DNA of 64,000 nucleotides from Novosphingobium sp. (GCF_030699305.1 NZ_JAUYNB010000023.1:1-64000); one strand, 5' to 3'. Shown: positions 16,438 through 24,931, numbered from the stretch's first letter. Program-made: numbers and translations. Notes: generated by a model not told the origin, from the sequence alone.

Positions 16438-18282
16438 TCATGCCGCGAGCGGCACACCCGCATCATCGTGGGCCAGCTCGTCCGCCGCCGTGCCGCTCTC
16501 GCCGGGTTCCGGCGCATCCGGCTCATCGCCCTCTAGGTCGGGATCGAAGCGGGCCTGTTCCTTCATCCATTCGGCGCGGCTGTGCGCCGCCACGCTCGCC
16601 ACACCGCCGCGCGCGGTATAGGCGCTGGGCGGAAAGGCCATCCACCTCGGGACCCAGCCTTCGGCCTTGGCGCGGTCACCGGTCCCGGCAAGACAGTCGG
16701 CGATCACGCCCTTGATGACCTTGCCCTTCTCGCCCGCATGGGCGCTGGCAACTGCCTCGCCGCCGACCTCGGCGAGGACCGCCAGCAGGACCTCGCGGTC
16801 GCGCAGCTGGTCGAGGAAGGCCTGATCGGCCTGCCAATGTGCCGCCATGTCGAGCGCGATATGCTGGCCGAGTGTCTCGATCAGTTCGGTTCCCGCCGCG
16901 AGGCTCTCGGCCATGACCACGCCGAGCACCGCCATGACGCTGGCATCGTCCAGCGCCAGCAGTCGCAGGGTCACCGCGACAATCTCGTTGTCACCATACC
17001 TTTCGCTTACAACACTGGCGCGCTCGGGATCGAAGTCGAGCATGGCGAGCACTGCGCGGCGGCGCGCATCGAAGCGCGCTTCGGCGGGCGCATTCTCGAT
17101 GCTTTCGGCCACCGCCTCGACCCGGCTTCTCTGGTCCTGCACCCGTACGGTCCAGAGCGGCGAGCCGCAGATCGCATGGGCAACCATGACCCTGAGCGCC
17201 AACGCGGGATCGAGCGCCAGTTCGCTGCGCAGCGCGGCATGGCGGTGCAGATCGATATAGGTGGTGAGCGCCGAGGTCAGTTCGGGGCGCGCTGCCTTCG
17301 TTTCGGAAGCGCCATCGGGGCCGTCGCCATCCGCGCCGCGCGCGCGGCGCTGGGCTTCCTTGCGGGTGACGTAGCCTTCGTGGAACACCACCTCGCCATT
17401 GTCGCGGCACTGGATGAAGACCCGCCCGCCCTTGCGCTTCGCGGTCTTCTCGTACTCCCAGCTGGAGAAATACTGGCCCGGCGGGACGATCTCGACCCCA
17501 GCCCAGCCGTCGGCGAGATAGGCTGCGGAACGCGCCTCGATCTCGGCGTTCTGGGCGGTCCAGAACATGTCGGCATCAGCGAAGTAGCCATCCTCGTCGA
17601 ACAGGTCGGCGACGATTTGGCCGGGATAGGCGGCAAGGTCGAACAGCGCCGCGCGCACCGAAATCGACGCCCCGCCGAACAGCCAGGCCTTCAATTGATT
17701 GCCGCGCGGCGCGTAGGTGTCATCACCATCGTAGAGCGCAAGCCACGCCTTCTGCTGCGCCTTGCTGGCAAGGGTCAGGTGGCGCACCGTGCCTGCGTCG
17801 ATTTCCTCGTCGCGGAACGCCTCGCGGATGCGCGGCAGGAGATTGCCGAGCGCGAGCACCCGCTTCACCTGCAGTTCGGTGAGCGCGAAGGTGGCGGCGA
17901 TGTCCTCGACGCTGCGGCCTTCCTTGACGAGCCGGGTGTAGCTTTCCCATTGCGTCACCTGATCGGGGTTCTGGCGCAGCATGTTCTCGATCATCGAGAC
18001 TTCGAGCGCCTCGGCGTCGTCGCCCTCGCCGATCACGATGCAGGGCAGTGGCGGAGGCGTCTCGATCTCCTTCGCCGCCTCGAGGCTGGCGAAGTAACGG
18101 CGCTTGCCCGCCACGATCTCGTAGTAGCCGGGCTGGCAATTGGCCCGCACGAACAGCGGCGAAAGCACACCGCGCCGCGCGATCGAGGGGAGAATATCGG
18201 AAACGTCGGGCACCTTGCGGCTGCCCCGCATGTTGGCTTTCGACACCGAGAGGCGCTCAAGCGGAATATGGTCGATCTGCAT
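16438..18282 (-). CDS. ParB/RepB/Spo0J family partition-like protein
   Basis: A 614-residue protein with a ParB N-terminal nuclease-like domain: IPLERLSVSKANMR, GVLSPLFVR, YEIVAGKRRYFASLEAA (R-box), LEVSMIENMLRQNPDQVTQWE. The HTH follows (VEDIAATFALTELQVKRVLALGNLLPRIREAF). The C-terminal ~350 residues are acidic and unlike chromosomal ParB; such large ParB-like proteins are common on alphaproteobacterial plasmids and ICEs. The ATG at 18282 is preferred over the GTG at 18291 because AAGGAG lies eight bases before it. No ParA partner is visible. Confidence 0.88.
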   Translation of the reverse strand: MQIDHIPLERLSVSKANMRGSRKVPDVSDILPSIARRGVLSPLFVRANCQPGYYEIVAGKRRYFASLEAAKEIETPPPLPCIVIGEGDDAEALEVSMIENMLRQNPDQVTQWESYTRLVKEGRSVEDIAATFALTELQVKRVLALGNLLPRIREAFRDEEIDAGTVRHLTLASKAQQKAWLALYDGDDTYAPRGNQLKAWLFGGASISVRAALFDLAAYPGQIVADLFDEDGYFADADMFWTAQNAEIEARSAAYLADGWAGVEIVPPGQYFSSWEYEKTAKRKGGRVFIQCRDNGEVVFHEGYVTRKEAQRRARGADGDGPDGASETKAARPELTSALTTYIDLHRHAALRSELALDPALALRVMVAHAICGSPLWTVRVQDQRSRVEAVAESIENAPAEARFDARRRAVLAMLDFDPERASVVSERYGDNEIVAVTLRLLALDDASVMAVLGVVMAESLAAGTELIETLGQHIALDMAAHWQADQAFLDQLRDREVLLAVLAEVGGEAVASAHAGEKGKVIKGVIADCLAGTGDRAKAEGWVPRWMAFPPSAYTARGGVASVAAHSRAEWMKEQARFDPDLEGDEPDAPEPGESGTAADELAHDDAGVPLAA

Positions 18283-18389
18283 GTCACTCACTCCTTGCTG
18301 TCTTGTTGGTGAGTGGCCCCGCCCCCGGCGGTGGGAGGGGGAACGGGAGCGGGGCCGGGTTTGCCGGGCGGGACCGTCCCGCCCGGCGG

Positions 18390-18800
18390 TCAGCCGCCAT
18401 CCGGGGGCGCGGACGGCGGTTGATCACGGCGCTCCGCCGCCAAGGCCGCAGCGGCCTCGGCCAGACGGGCGGGATGCTCGGTGATGCGGCCTGCCAGCCT
18501 TGCGGCTGCGGCATAGACCGACAGCGGGTGCGTGGGTTCAAAGTGAAGGTCGCGCTCGATCCCGAGGCCCAACGGCAGGCGCAAACTGGCGATTTCGGCA
18601 AGCGAGGCCGAACCCAGTTCGGGGCAGCCAAACCCGAGATCGCACAGCCCGAACAGCACATCGCCGTCGGCGTCGAGCTCGCTGAATAGCCATGTCGCCG
18701 CACCGACCGGATTGAAGAACTTGACGACCGGTGCGTGGTCGCCGGGGGTCGCACCATTGGCCAGAAGCCGCGCGCGAAGCTCGGGGGTCAGGAGTTGCAT
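18390..18800 (-). CDS. DUF2958 domain protein
   Basis: A 136-residue protein (MQLLTPELRARLLANG, VVKFFNPVGAATWLFSELDADG, LFGLCDLGFGCPELGSASLAEI) matching DUF2958. It is found on conjugative elements next to ArdC genes; function unknown. It overlaps the small upstream gene by 13 bases and belongs to the ardC operon. Confidence 0.85.
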   Translation of the reverse strand: MQLLTPELRARLLANGATPGDHAPVVKFFNPVGAATWLFSELDADGDVLFGLCDLGFGCPELGSASLAEIASLRLPLGLGIERDLHFEPTHPLSVYAAAARLAGRITEHPARLAEAAAALAAERRDQPPSAPPDGG

Positions 18801-19024
18801 GACGCACCTCGCGGGGAAAAGAGTTCGAGCTGGTTGCGGGCGTTCAGATCGAACAGCCCGTGGTCGGCAGGGCGCTGTACCCGGCGCGGCAACAGCGGCG
18901 CGTTGGCGAGCACAGCGAGCCGGTCGCCCAAGGTCACCGGGGCAACCCCGGGGACCAAGGTCTGCAACCCCAAGGGGGTCTGCTCGACCTCGAGCGCGGG
19001 CGGGGGCGGGGGCAACCTGCTCAT
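18788..19024 (-). CDS. Small ICE-associated protein
   Basis: A 78-residue proline-rich protein (MSRLPPPPPALEVEQTPLG..., HGLFDLNARNQLELFSPRG). I do not recognise the family. It is linked to the ardC gene by a four-base ATGA overlap and overlaps the DUF2958 gene downstream, so it is a real operon member rather than a shadow. Confidence 0.6.
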   Translation of the reverse strand: MSRLPPPPPALEVEQTPLGLQTLVPGVAPVTLGDRLAVLANAPLLPRRVQRPADHGLFDLNARNQLELFSPRGASCNS

Positions 19025-20004
19025 GCTGCCTCCTCCAACTGGGACGCAGCCGCGCCATTCAGCAGAAAATCCGCCGCCTTGCTGGCCTGGCTCGCCGCCT
19101 TGAAGATCGCGCGGGCATCCTCGCGCAGCACCGCCAGCCATGCACCGAGGTAATCGGCATGGCGCACGGTCGGGACGATCCCGAGCGCGCTGCACAGGAA
19201 CGCCGAGGTCAGTTCGGCGCAAAGCTCTTCGCGGGCATAGGCCCCGCTGCCGTGCCGCCCGCTCTGGTCGCGGTCCAGCCGCGAGCCATGCCCGGTCCAG
19301 TGGCCGAGTTCGTGGAGCGCGGTGCGGTAGTAATCGATCTGCTGGTGGAACGCCGGTTGCGGCGGCACCTGCACGTAGTCGAGCAAGGGGACGTAATAGG
19401 CCTCGGCCCCGCCGATCCGGAAATCCGCGCCCGAAGCGGCGATCAGCGCCTCGGCGGCCACGTGCGGTTCGCGCTCGGGCAGCGGCGCTGCGCCGCTGGT
19501 CAGCTTGTCCGGCAAACCATCGCACTGCGCCACGTTGAAGACGGTAAAGCGCTTCAAGAACGGAATGGCGCGCGGTTCGCCATCGCCGCCGCTCGCACCA
19601 TCGGCCCCGGCTTCGCCGCGTTCGCCCTTGGGCACGAAGCGGTCGGCATAGAACACCGTGCGCCCCTTTTCGCCCTTGCGGACACAACCGCCCGCCGCGA
19701 GCGCCTGCCGGAAGGTCAGCCAGTCCTGCGAGGGATAGCCGCCCTCGATCACCGCGCCCCACAGGATCAGCACATTGATCCCCGAATAGGCCCGGCCCGA
19801 TCCGGCATTCCTCGGCAGCCCGATCCCGGCCTTGGCCGAAGACCACGGCTGAACCCACGGAAACACGCCCGCTTCAAGCTGGGCGATGATCGCCTGCGTC
19901 ACCTCGTCATAGAGCGATACGCGGCATGCACCATCCCGCTGCGCGCGCTCGCGCGCATGTCCACGCCTGCCGTTATCCGAAACCCTCGAAATCCCATGCG
20001 CCAT
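19021..20004 (-). CDS. ardC: ArdC-like anti-restriction protein
   Basis: A 327-residue protein that would protect incoming single-stranded DNA from host restriction. The N-terminal ssDNA-binding domain contains SLYDEVTQAIIAQLEAG, PWVQPW, RAYSGINVLILWG and the KGEKGRTVFYADRFV segment. The zincin-like C-terminal domain has HELGH (231-235) in LHELGHWTGHGSRLDRD and a distal YAREELCAELTSAFL. The ATG at 20004 was chosen over 20091 since conserved sequence begins just after it. First gene of the ardC - small protein - DUF2958 operon. Confidence 0.9.
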   Translation of the reverse strand: MAHGISRVSDNGRRGHARERAQRDGACRVSLYDEVTQAIIAQLEAGVFPWVQPWSSAKAGIGLPRNAGSGRAYSGINVLILWGAVIEGGYPSQDWLTFRQALAAGGCVRKGEKGRTVFYADRFVPKGERGEAGADGASGGDGEPRAIPFLKRFTVFNVAQCDGLPDKLTSGAAPLPEREPHVAAEALIAASGADFRIGGAEAYYVPLLDYVQVPPQPAFHQQIDYYRTALHELGHWTGHGSRLDRDQSGRHGSGAYAREELCAELTSAFLCSALGIVPTVRHADYLGAWLAVLREDARAIFKAASQASKAADFLLNGAAASQLEEAA

Positions 20005-20623
20005 GCTGGCCTCCCACACTGCCCAAAACCCACACACCGGCCCCGGAGAGGCGGGGTGGGCGGCGAGTGCGACCAGAGAGGCGCGGGGCAAGCGGTCAGC
20101 CGCACCCGCAGGGCTGCAACAGAGTGGAAGACCCGGTCCCGCAGGGCCGGGTTGCGGCTGACTGCGCCGCGCCTAGGCGGGAGCGCCGGCCATCCCGTCT
20201 CTCCGGGGCCGGCTCGATAACGCCGGCGCGCCCGCGCGCCGTCCGCATTGTCACCTGCTCGTGCCCATGTCCGCCGAGCGGCCAGCGAGGATGCGAAAGC
20301 GCAAGGAACTGTGCACCCTGGACAGAGGCGATCGACCAAGGCCCGCGTGGCAGGCTGGGGCAAGCGGGACCTGTCGCTTGGTCCAGCCTGCGCCGGGTCG
20401 CCCCGATGCCGGTCCAGAGTGCCCGCGGGGCCCACTGCACCAAAACGCCGGACCCTGGCCGGCTGCGGCCAGAGCACGTCAACAGCCCCGCTCCGTTTTC
20501 CACTACTGCTCTTCGGGCTTCAATTTCCCCGGGGCGCTGCGGGGTATCCCCGCTCGAAGGGGTAGCCGGAGACGCTGCGCGGCTCAGGCTCAGGGGAAGG
20601 CCTTCCACTTCCTGTCGTCTGGC
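20005..20623. other. Intergenic region with the first copy of a dispersed repeat
   Basis: About 620 bases between ardC and the ImmA-like gene. The right part contains the ~90-bp repeat described separately. The rest shows only GC-rich shadow frames; it should include the ardC promoter. No RNA gene is evident. Confidence 0.4.
20519..20608 (+). repeat. ~90-bp direct repeat, copy 1
   Basis: It begins TTCAATTTCCCCGGGGCG and contains a small hairpin GCGGGGTATCCCCGC and the run AAGGGGTAGCCGGAGACGCT. Copy 2 at 24602-24692 is in the same orientation and about nine of ten bases match by eye. The copies bracket the ImmA/XRE/peptide/E2-E1/JAB module. Confidence 0.8.
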
Positions 20624-21442
20624 TTAGCTTTCCTCCAAGCCGACGCGCCAGTCCTCGTCACCGAACAACAGCAACGAAATGGTCATTTCATAGTTGTCGG
20701 CAAAGATCGCCATTTCCCGCACTTCGCTGCGCGGATGCCAGACCCCCGGCGGATGGAGCACGCCAGCCTCGCCGAGCATCCGGGCCGGCTGCGCTGCCAC
20801 CGAGGCGGGCGGCAGGGCCATGCCCTTGTCATAGAAGATCCGCCGCCGTTTGGCATTGCGGCTCCGCCAGCCCCACAGCACGAACCCGTTGGTGGCAACC
20901 ACCAATGCTGCGCATTCGGGTGTGAAATCGAGCCATTTGATTGCTGCTGCGGTTCGTGACACGCCATAACGATCGGCGCTGTGATTGAGCAGGTCGAGCG
21001 ACATGACATTGCGCCCGACCTGTTCGCGGTAGTCGTCGATCGGCATCAGCAGATAGGAGGCGAAGGCATCGGCCTCCTGCTCGATCAGCCGCAATGGCTC
21101 GTTACCAGCGAGGCCCAGCATGTCCGCTTCACCGCATTCGAACCCGCCCGGACTGCGCCCGCGGTGGCAGAGATAGTGCCCCAATTCGTGCGCGAGGGTG
21201 AAATTGATCCGGCCCGGCGAGGCAATCGCCGGATTATAGAGGATAGCCCACTTGCCGCTTTTGGGCAGTGGACACAACGCTCCCTCGAAACTTTCGATGT
21301 CGGCTGGCCGGACAGTCTTGATCGGATCGGGATAGCGAGTCGAATATTCGAGTGCGATGGTCCGCACGTCGACCGGGAAGCGCCGCCCCCAGACCCCGGC
21401 GAGAAAGTTCGCCCAAGCGATTGGACGATCCGGATCGGCCAT
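20624..21442 (-). CDS. ImmA/IrrE-type metallopeptidase
   Basis: A 272-residue protein. The zinc motif HELGH is at 85-89 in NFTLAHELGHYLCHRG, followed by EQEADAFASYLLMP, the standard ImmA/IrrE arrangement. Family members cleave XRE-type repressors to induce mobile-element or stress genes. The start overlaps the stop of the XRE gene by one base (TGATG), a typical ImmA-ImmR pair. It is divergent from the peptide/E2-E1/JAB operon, which it probably helps to induce (inference). The last ~80 residues have no motif I know. Confidence 0.88.
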   Translation of the reverse strand: MADPDRPIAWANFLAGVWGRRFPVDVRTIALEYSTRYPDPIKTVRPADIESFEGALCPLPKSGKWAILYNPAIASPGRINFTLAHELGHYLCHRGRSPGGFECGEADMLGLAGNEPLRLIEQEADAFASYLLMPIDDYREQVGRNVMSLDLLNHSADRYGVSRTAAAIKWLDFTPECAALVVATNGFVLWGWRSRNAKRRRIFYDKGMALPPASVAAQPARMLGEAGVLHPPGVWHPRSEVREMAIFADNYEMTISLLLFGDEDWRVGLEES

Positions 21443-21768
21443 CAGTCCTCGTCGTCGTCGAGCACGTCGAGGATACGCTTGAGCTTGTCCTTGACCGCCG
21501 GGTCGGCCGACTGGAACTTGCGGAAGAAGGCCACGTCGAGTTCACTGGCGTCGGGCTCGCTGCGCCCTTGGTCGATCAGGAACTCGGCAGTCACCCCCAG
21601 GACCTCCGCGATCCGCGCAAGCTTTTCCGCCGACGGCCGGGCCACCGGCTTGTTCTCGATCTCCCACATGTAGCTCTTGCTGCTGCCGGTGGCCTGGGCG
21701 AGCTGATCCAGCGTCAGTCCCTTGCCGCGCCGCAGATTGTGCACCTTCTGACCCAATGTCGATGACAT
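21442..21768 (-). CDS. XRE-family transcriptional regulator
   Basis: A 108-residue repressor-like protein: HTH_3 at about 6-62 (LGQKVHNLRRGKGLTLDQLA, SSKSYMWEIEN, PSAEKLARIAEVLGVT), then an acidic C-terminus (RILDVLDDDED). GGAGAG precedes the ATG at 21768, which I chose over the long open frame to 22017 that runs through the divergent gene. It is co-transcribed with the ImmA-like peptidase and lies 136 bases from the divergent peptide gene, whose promoter it is placed to control. Confidence 0.9.
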   Translation of the reverse strand: MSSTLGQKVHNLRRGKGLTLDQLAQATGSSKSYMWEIENKPVARPSAEKLARIAEVLGVTAEFLIDQGRSEPDASELDVAFFRKFQSADPAVKDKLKRILDVLDDDED

Positions 21769-21817
21769 GCTCTCTCCGTGCGTTTGCCCTGTTCGGTGAT
21801 AGCATGACTTTTTATCC

Positions 21818-21856
21818 TTGCAATCCGAACTCGCGGTAACCATATTTTCAGTATGG
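21818..21856 (+). promoter_or_regulatory. Promoter and operator-like repeat before the peptide/E2-E1/JAB operon
   Basis: TTGCAA (21818-21823), a 17-base spacer and CATATT (21841-21846) form a fair sigma-70 promoter. The inverted repeat CCATA-N7-TATGG (21840-21856) covers the -10 element, a good position for the divergent XRE repressor. Both calls are by eye. Confidence 0.45.
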
Positions 21857-21904
21857 CGATACCGAACATAGTCGAGTCGCCTGCAAACACGAAGGAAAAC
21901 CACC

Positions 21905-22045
21905 ATGAGCAATTCGGGACATCCCCCGCACCCTGAGCACCCGCAGCATCCCGACGTGCCGAACGGGCCGCCGAGCCACACTCCCGGCCGCCCTGACGGT
22001 CCGCCGGTGCCGAGCAACCCGCCTTCGCACCGCCCGGTCGGCTGA
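21905..22045 (+). CDS. 46-residue Pro/His-rich peptide ending in Gly, putative conjugated peptide
   Basis: AAGGA sits eight bases before the ATG, and the stop is ten bases before the E2-E1 start, so this is a real first gene of the operon. The product has 16 prolines and six histidines, no lysine, cysteine or aromatic residue, and ends SHRPVG. Its size and composition exclude a beta-grasp ubiquitin fold. It occupies the place where related operons encode the protein whose C-terminal Gly is activated by the E1. I infer that this peptide may be the modifier. Alternatively it may be a leader or a flexible partner. No family was recognised. Confidence 0.7.
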   Translation: MSNSGHPPHPEHPQHPDVPNGPPSHTPGRPDGPPVPSNPPSHRPVG

Positions 22046-22055
22046 AGCGCGGTCG

Positions 22056-23822
22056 ATGGCCTTGACAGGGGAGGCGGGCAAGGACTGGTGGGAGCGTTGG
22101 AACGGTCTGCTGCAGGCCGAGTTCGACGCTTTTGCCGCGCGCGGAGCCAGTGCCCGGATCGTCAGCCAGGCCAATGGCTTCCTGATCATGGCGGTCGACT
22201 GGCCGCTCGATGACCGGACGATCAGGCTCGACGTGGGCTTTTCGCCGCTGCACCCTTATTTCCGGCCCACGGTTACGACTGCAGACCTCCAACTCGCGCG
22301 CCACCAGCATCCGTTCGATGGCGGCTTGTGCCTGCTGGTCCAGGGCAGTGGCCAGTGGCATGGCGTTGAACGGGTCGCCGACCTCATCGCCAGCCAGCTC
22401 GCCAGCATCATCAAGGTCAACCAACTAAGAGCTGAAGGCGACTGGGGCGGGGCTGCGGAGCTGGAGGAACAGGCTGCCGACCCACTTTCGTCCTATCTTG
22501 CCGGCAGTGCCGAAGAGTGCTCCGCGGTGTTGATGGCTTCGGCTCCGGCCATTCCGCGCAGCGACGGCGGGCCGGCCCAGTTCGCCGTGCAATGGCGCAG
22601 CACCAGGCGGGCTCACGGCCCGTTCGAGGCGGTCCTGCGCAAATGCGAGCCGGCCAGCGGGTCATGGCTCGCGCCCGCGTTCGACCTGCCTCAGCCCCAA
22701 GGCGAGTGGCATCGGCTGCCCGGACGCTGGGCCCGCCTGGCCGGGCCTCTGCCCGATGACCCGGCGGCCTTGCTGGAAATGGCCGACGCCGCCTTTGCCC
22801 GGCTCGCGCTTGCCGACAAGGCGCTTCGGCCGCACACCGCTAAGGCGCAGGCCGAATTGTCGATCACCGCGATCGTCTACGAGGATGAATTACACTACGG
22901 CCCCGGCGGACGCGGCGACAATCTTCTTTTTTTGGCGGTGCGCGGTGAGCCGGGCAAGCCCGGCAAGCGCAAATGCACGCTGGTCCGCGGATTTCGCGTC
23001 GGCGCGGACCGTCTTGTTCGTCTCCCGGTCGCGGCAGCGCTGCGTACCCGCAAGGTGCTGCTCCTTGGCTGCGGCGCGATTGGCAGCTTCGTCGCGCTCG
23101 AACTCGCCCGAGCTGGGGTCGGGCAGTTGCGGCTTGTTGATCATGATCTTGTTGAGCCCGGCAACAGCGTTCGCTGGCCGCTCGGCCGTCCCTACTGGGG
23201 CTTGCCGAAGGTCGCGGCGCTGCACGCTTTTCTGAGCCAGAACTACCCCTGGACCGCGACGTCCCACGCAGTGCTGAGGATCGGCGGTGCGCTCGCCGAT
23301 CCCGAAGCCGCGGCAAAGCTCACCGGCAATCCGCGCGAGCAGCTGCGCGAGATGATTGCAGAGGCCGACCTGGTAATCGACGCGACCGCCTCGGACGAAT
23401 GCCAATTGGCGGTGGCGCACCTTTGCCGCGATCTCACCAGGCCGCTGGTCGTGGGCCATGCTACCGAGGGGCTGGCCGGCGGCGCGGTGGTAAGGCTGCG
23501 ACCGGAGCGCCCCGGCTGCCTGGCTTGCCTGCATGATCACTGGAGCGAGGGATCGGTCGCGCTGCCTCCGATCGATTCATCGGGGACGGTGACCCCGCTC
23601 GGGTGCAACATGCCGACCTTTACTGGCGGTGCCTTCGATCTCGAGGAGGTCTCGCTCGAGATGGTGCGCAGTGCGATCGGGCTTCTTGCACCGGATGTGC
23701 GTGACCCCGGCGACTGGGACTGGTCCACACTGGCCTTGGTCGGCGAAGAGGGCCGCCGCTTGCCGGCATGGAGCAGCGGCAAGATCGTGCCCCGAGTTAC
23801 CTGCGCGTGCAGCAAGGCGTGA
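22056..23822 (+). CDS. E2-E1 (ThiF-type) fusion protein of a ubiquitin-like conjugation system
   Basis: A 588-residue protein. Residues 1-125 resemble a bacterial E2: HPYFRPTV, then HQHPFDGGLCLL with candidate catalytic Cys 92. A linker region follows to about 330. The E1 part has the nucleotide motif LLLGCGAIGSF (GxGxxG 338-343), VDHDLVEPGNSVRW (Asp 362/364, Asn 370, Arg 373), Lys 385, and a CLAC pair (488/491). LGCNMPTFTGGAF has Cys 517 as candidate E1 cysteine, and a CAC near the C-terminus may complete a zinc site with CLAC. The layout resembles Cap2 of type II CBASS, but no CD-NTase gene is nearby. The stop overlaps the JAB start by four bases. Confidence 0.88.
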   Translation: MALTGEAGKDWWERWNGLLQAEFDAFAARGASARIVSQANGFLIMAVDWPLDDRTIRLDVGFSPLHPYFRPTVTTADLQLARHQHPFDGGLCLLVQGSGQWHGVERVADLIASQLASIIKVNQLRAEGDWGGAAELEEQAADPLSSYLAGSAEECSAVLMASAPAIPRSDGGPAQFAVQWRSTRRAHGPFEAVLRKCEPASGSWLAPAFDLPQPQGEWHRLPGRWARLAGPLPDDPAALLEMADAAFARLALADKALRPHTAKAQAELSITAIVYEDELHYGPGGRGDNLLFLAVRGEPGKPGKRKCTLVRGFRVGADRLVRLPVAAALRTRKVLLLGCGAIGSFVALELARAGVGQLRLVDHDLVEPGNSVRWPLGRPYWGLPKVAALHAFLSQNYPWTATSHAVLRIGGALADPEAAAKLTGNPREQLREMIAEADLVIDATASDECQLAVAHLCRDLTRPLVVGHATEGLAGGAVVRLRPERPGCLACLHDHWSEGSVALPPIDSSGTVTPLGCNMPTFTGGAFDLEEVSLEMVRSAIGLLAPDVRDPGDWDWSTLALVGEEGRRLPAWSSGKIVPRVTCACSKA

Positions 23823-24316
23823 CGATCTGGCTGTCTCACGCAGTGCAAGGTGCAATCGTTAGGCTCGCCCGGGCCTATTTCCCGCTCGAGGTCGGCGGTC
23901 TTCTGCTCGGCTGGCGCGATGACCGCGAGCGAATTGTCACAGGCCTCGTTGGGCCGGGGCCCGGGGCTTTGCACGGGCGCAGCGCTTTCGTCCCCGATCA
24001 TGCCTGGCAGGTCGCCCAACTGCACCAGGCCTTTTCTGCCAGCGGCGGAGATCTCGACTACCTTGGCGACTGGCACAGCCATCCCGCCGGAGTGGCGCAG
24101 TTGAGCCCGGTCGATCGTACGACGCTGGCCCGGATTGCCCGGCGCGTGCCCGATCCGATCATGGTGATCGCGGCCGGTTCGGGTCATGACTGGACTCTTG
24201 GCTCGTGGAGCGGGAAGCGCGCCGTGCTTTGGCGCCCGGCCGTGATCGAGGAGCGTAGCCTGCGGCCTTTCAGCGCACCAAGCGAATGGTCCTCCTTCGG
24301 GCTCGATCAGGGCTGA
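23819..24316 (+). CDS. JAB/JAMM (Mov34/MPN/PAD-1) isopeptidase
   Basis: A 165-residue metalloprotease. All JAMM residues are present: Glu 24 in LEVGGLLLG and HSH-x7-S-x2-D in GDWHSHPAGVAQLSPVD (His 86, His 88, Ser 96, Asp 99). A GTG start at 23819 overlapping the E2-E1 stop (GTGA) gives the standard JAB length; the open frame to 23768 would add residues from another frame. By analogy with Cap3 and bacterial ubiquitin-like operons it would process or remove the conjugate made by the E2-E1 fusion. Confidence 0.9.
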   Translation: MTIWLSHAVQGAIVRLARAYFPLEVGGLLLGWRDDRERIVTGLVGPGPGALHGRSAFVPDHAWQVAQLHQAFSASGGDLDYLGDWHSHPAGVAQLSPVDRTTLARIARRVPDPIMVIAAGSGHDWTLGSWSGKRAVLWRPAVIEERSLRPFSAPSEWSSFGLDQG

Positions 24317-24885
24317 GGTGAACTGCTCATGGTTAGTTGGCGGAGGCGGGCGCGACAGCATATTTGCAATTGTCGTGGGGCCCGCTTTAGCCGTGCGGAG
24401 CCCGGCATCCAAGATGCGTGGAGAGTGATCGAAGCGCGCCAAAACGATCAGCGCGACCTGCTGCAATAGCATTGAATCCGGTGACTAGAGCTGCGCAGAC
24501 CGGCGAAGTTCGGTAGCTCTGCCAGTCCTTCCAGGCCAAGCTTCGGATGCCACGGCCCTTTGCCGCCAAGCGCCGTTGCAACTTCCCCCTTCCGCCCTTC
24601 TTTCAATCTTCCCGGGGCGTTGCGGGGTGTCCCCGCACGAAGGGGTAGCCGGAGACGCTCACGCGGCTCGGGCTCAGGGGAAAGCCTTCCCCCAACCCGG
24701 TTTCGGGCTTCCGCCACAATCCTGCACCGCTTGCATCACGGTGCGGAATGAACTGGCTATATGCGGCCCTTCATGTTCCAAAACCTCGGACAATAATCAT
24801 TTCAGTCATAGGATCTGTAACGTGGCGGGGCGGTCAGTTCGAGGTCCGGGTGGGCTGAGCCATACTATTGAGCCCAGCTCCTTGT
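24317..24885. other. Intergenic region with repeat copy 2
   Basis: About 570 bases between the JAB gene and the AbiE operators. It contains the second ~90-bp repeat at 24602-24692; the rest has no supported gene. A long plus-strand frame from 24576 runs into abiEi but has no family resemblance before the ATG at 24960. Confidence 0.4.
24602..24692 (+). repeat. ~90-bp direct repeat, copy 2
   Basis: Same orientation as copy 1 (20519-20608). It begins TTCAATCTTCCCGGGGCG, keeps the hairpin as GCGGGGTGTCCCCGC and the block AAGGGGTAGCCGGAGACGCT. It lies just past the JAB gene. Confidence 0.8.
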
Positions 24886-24915
24886 TGTCCGAAATATGTC
24901 TACATTTTTCGGACA
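24886..24915. promoter_or_regulatory. 30-bp palindrome A upstream of abiEi
   Basis: TGTCCGAAATATGT and ACATTTTTCGGACA are 14-base arms with one mismatch around two central bases. It is one of two palindromes before abiEi. AbiEi antitoxins are known to repress their operon by binding paired inverted repeats, so an operator role fits. The sequence also resembles serine-resolvase half-sites. Confidence 0.6.
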
Positions 24916-24931
24916 GACCGGAATGGACAAC

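Noticed and set aside
16582..18312. 576-codon plus-strand frame opposite parB
   Set aside because: Antisense shadow; parB shows the full ParB motif series and a good ribosome binding site.
22056..24316. Type II CBASS (Cap2/Cap3) operon
   Set aside because: The E2-E1 and JAB genes look like Cap2 and Cap3, but there is no CD-NTase or effector gene in the operon or beside it; a short peptide gene is there instead.
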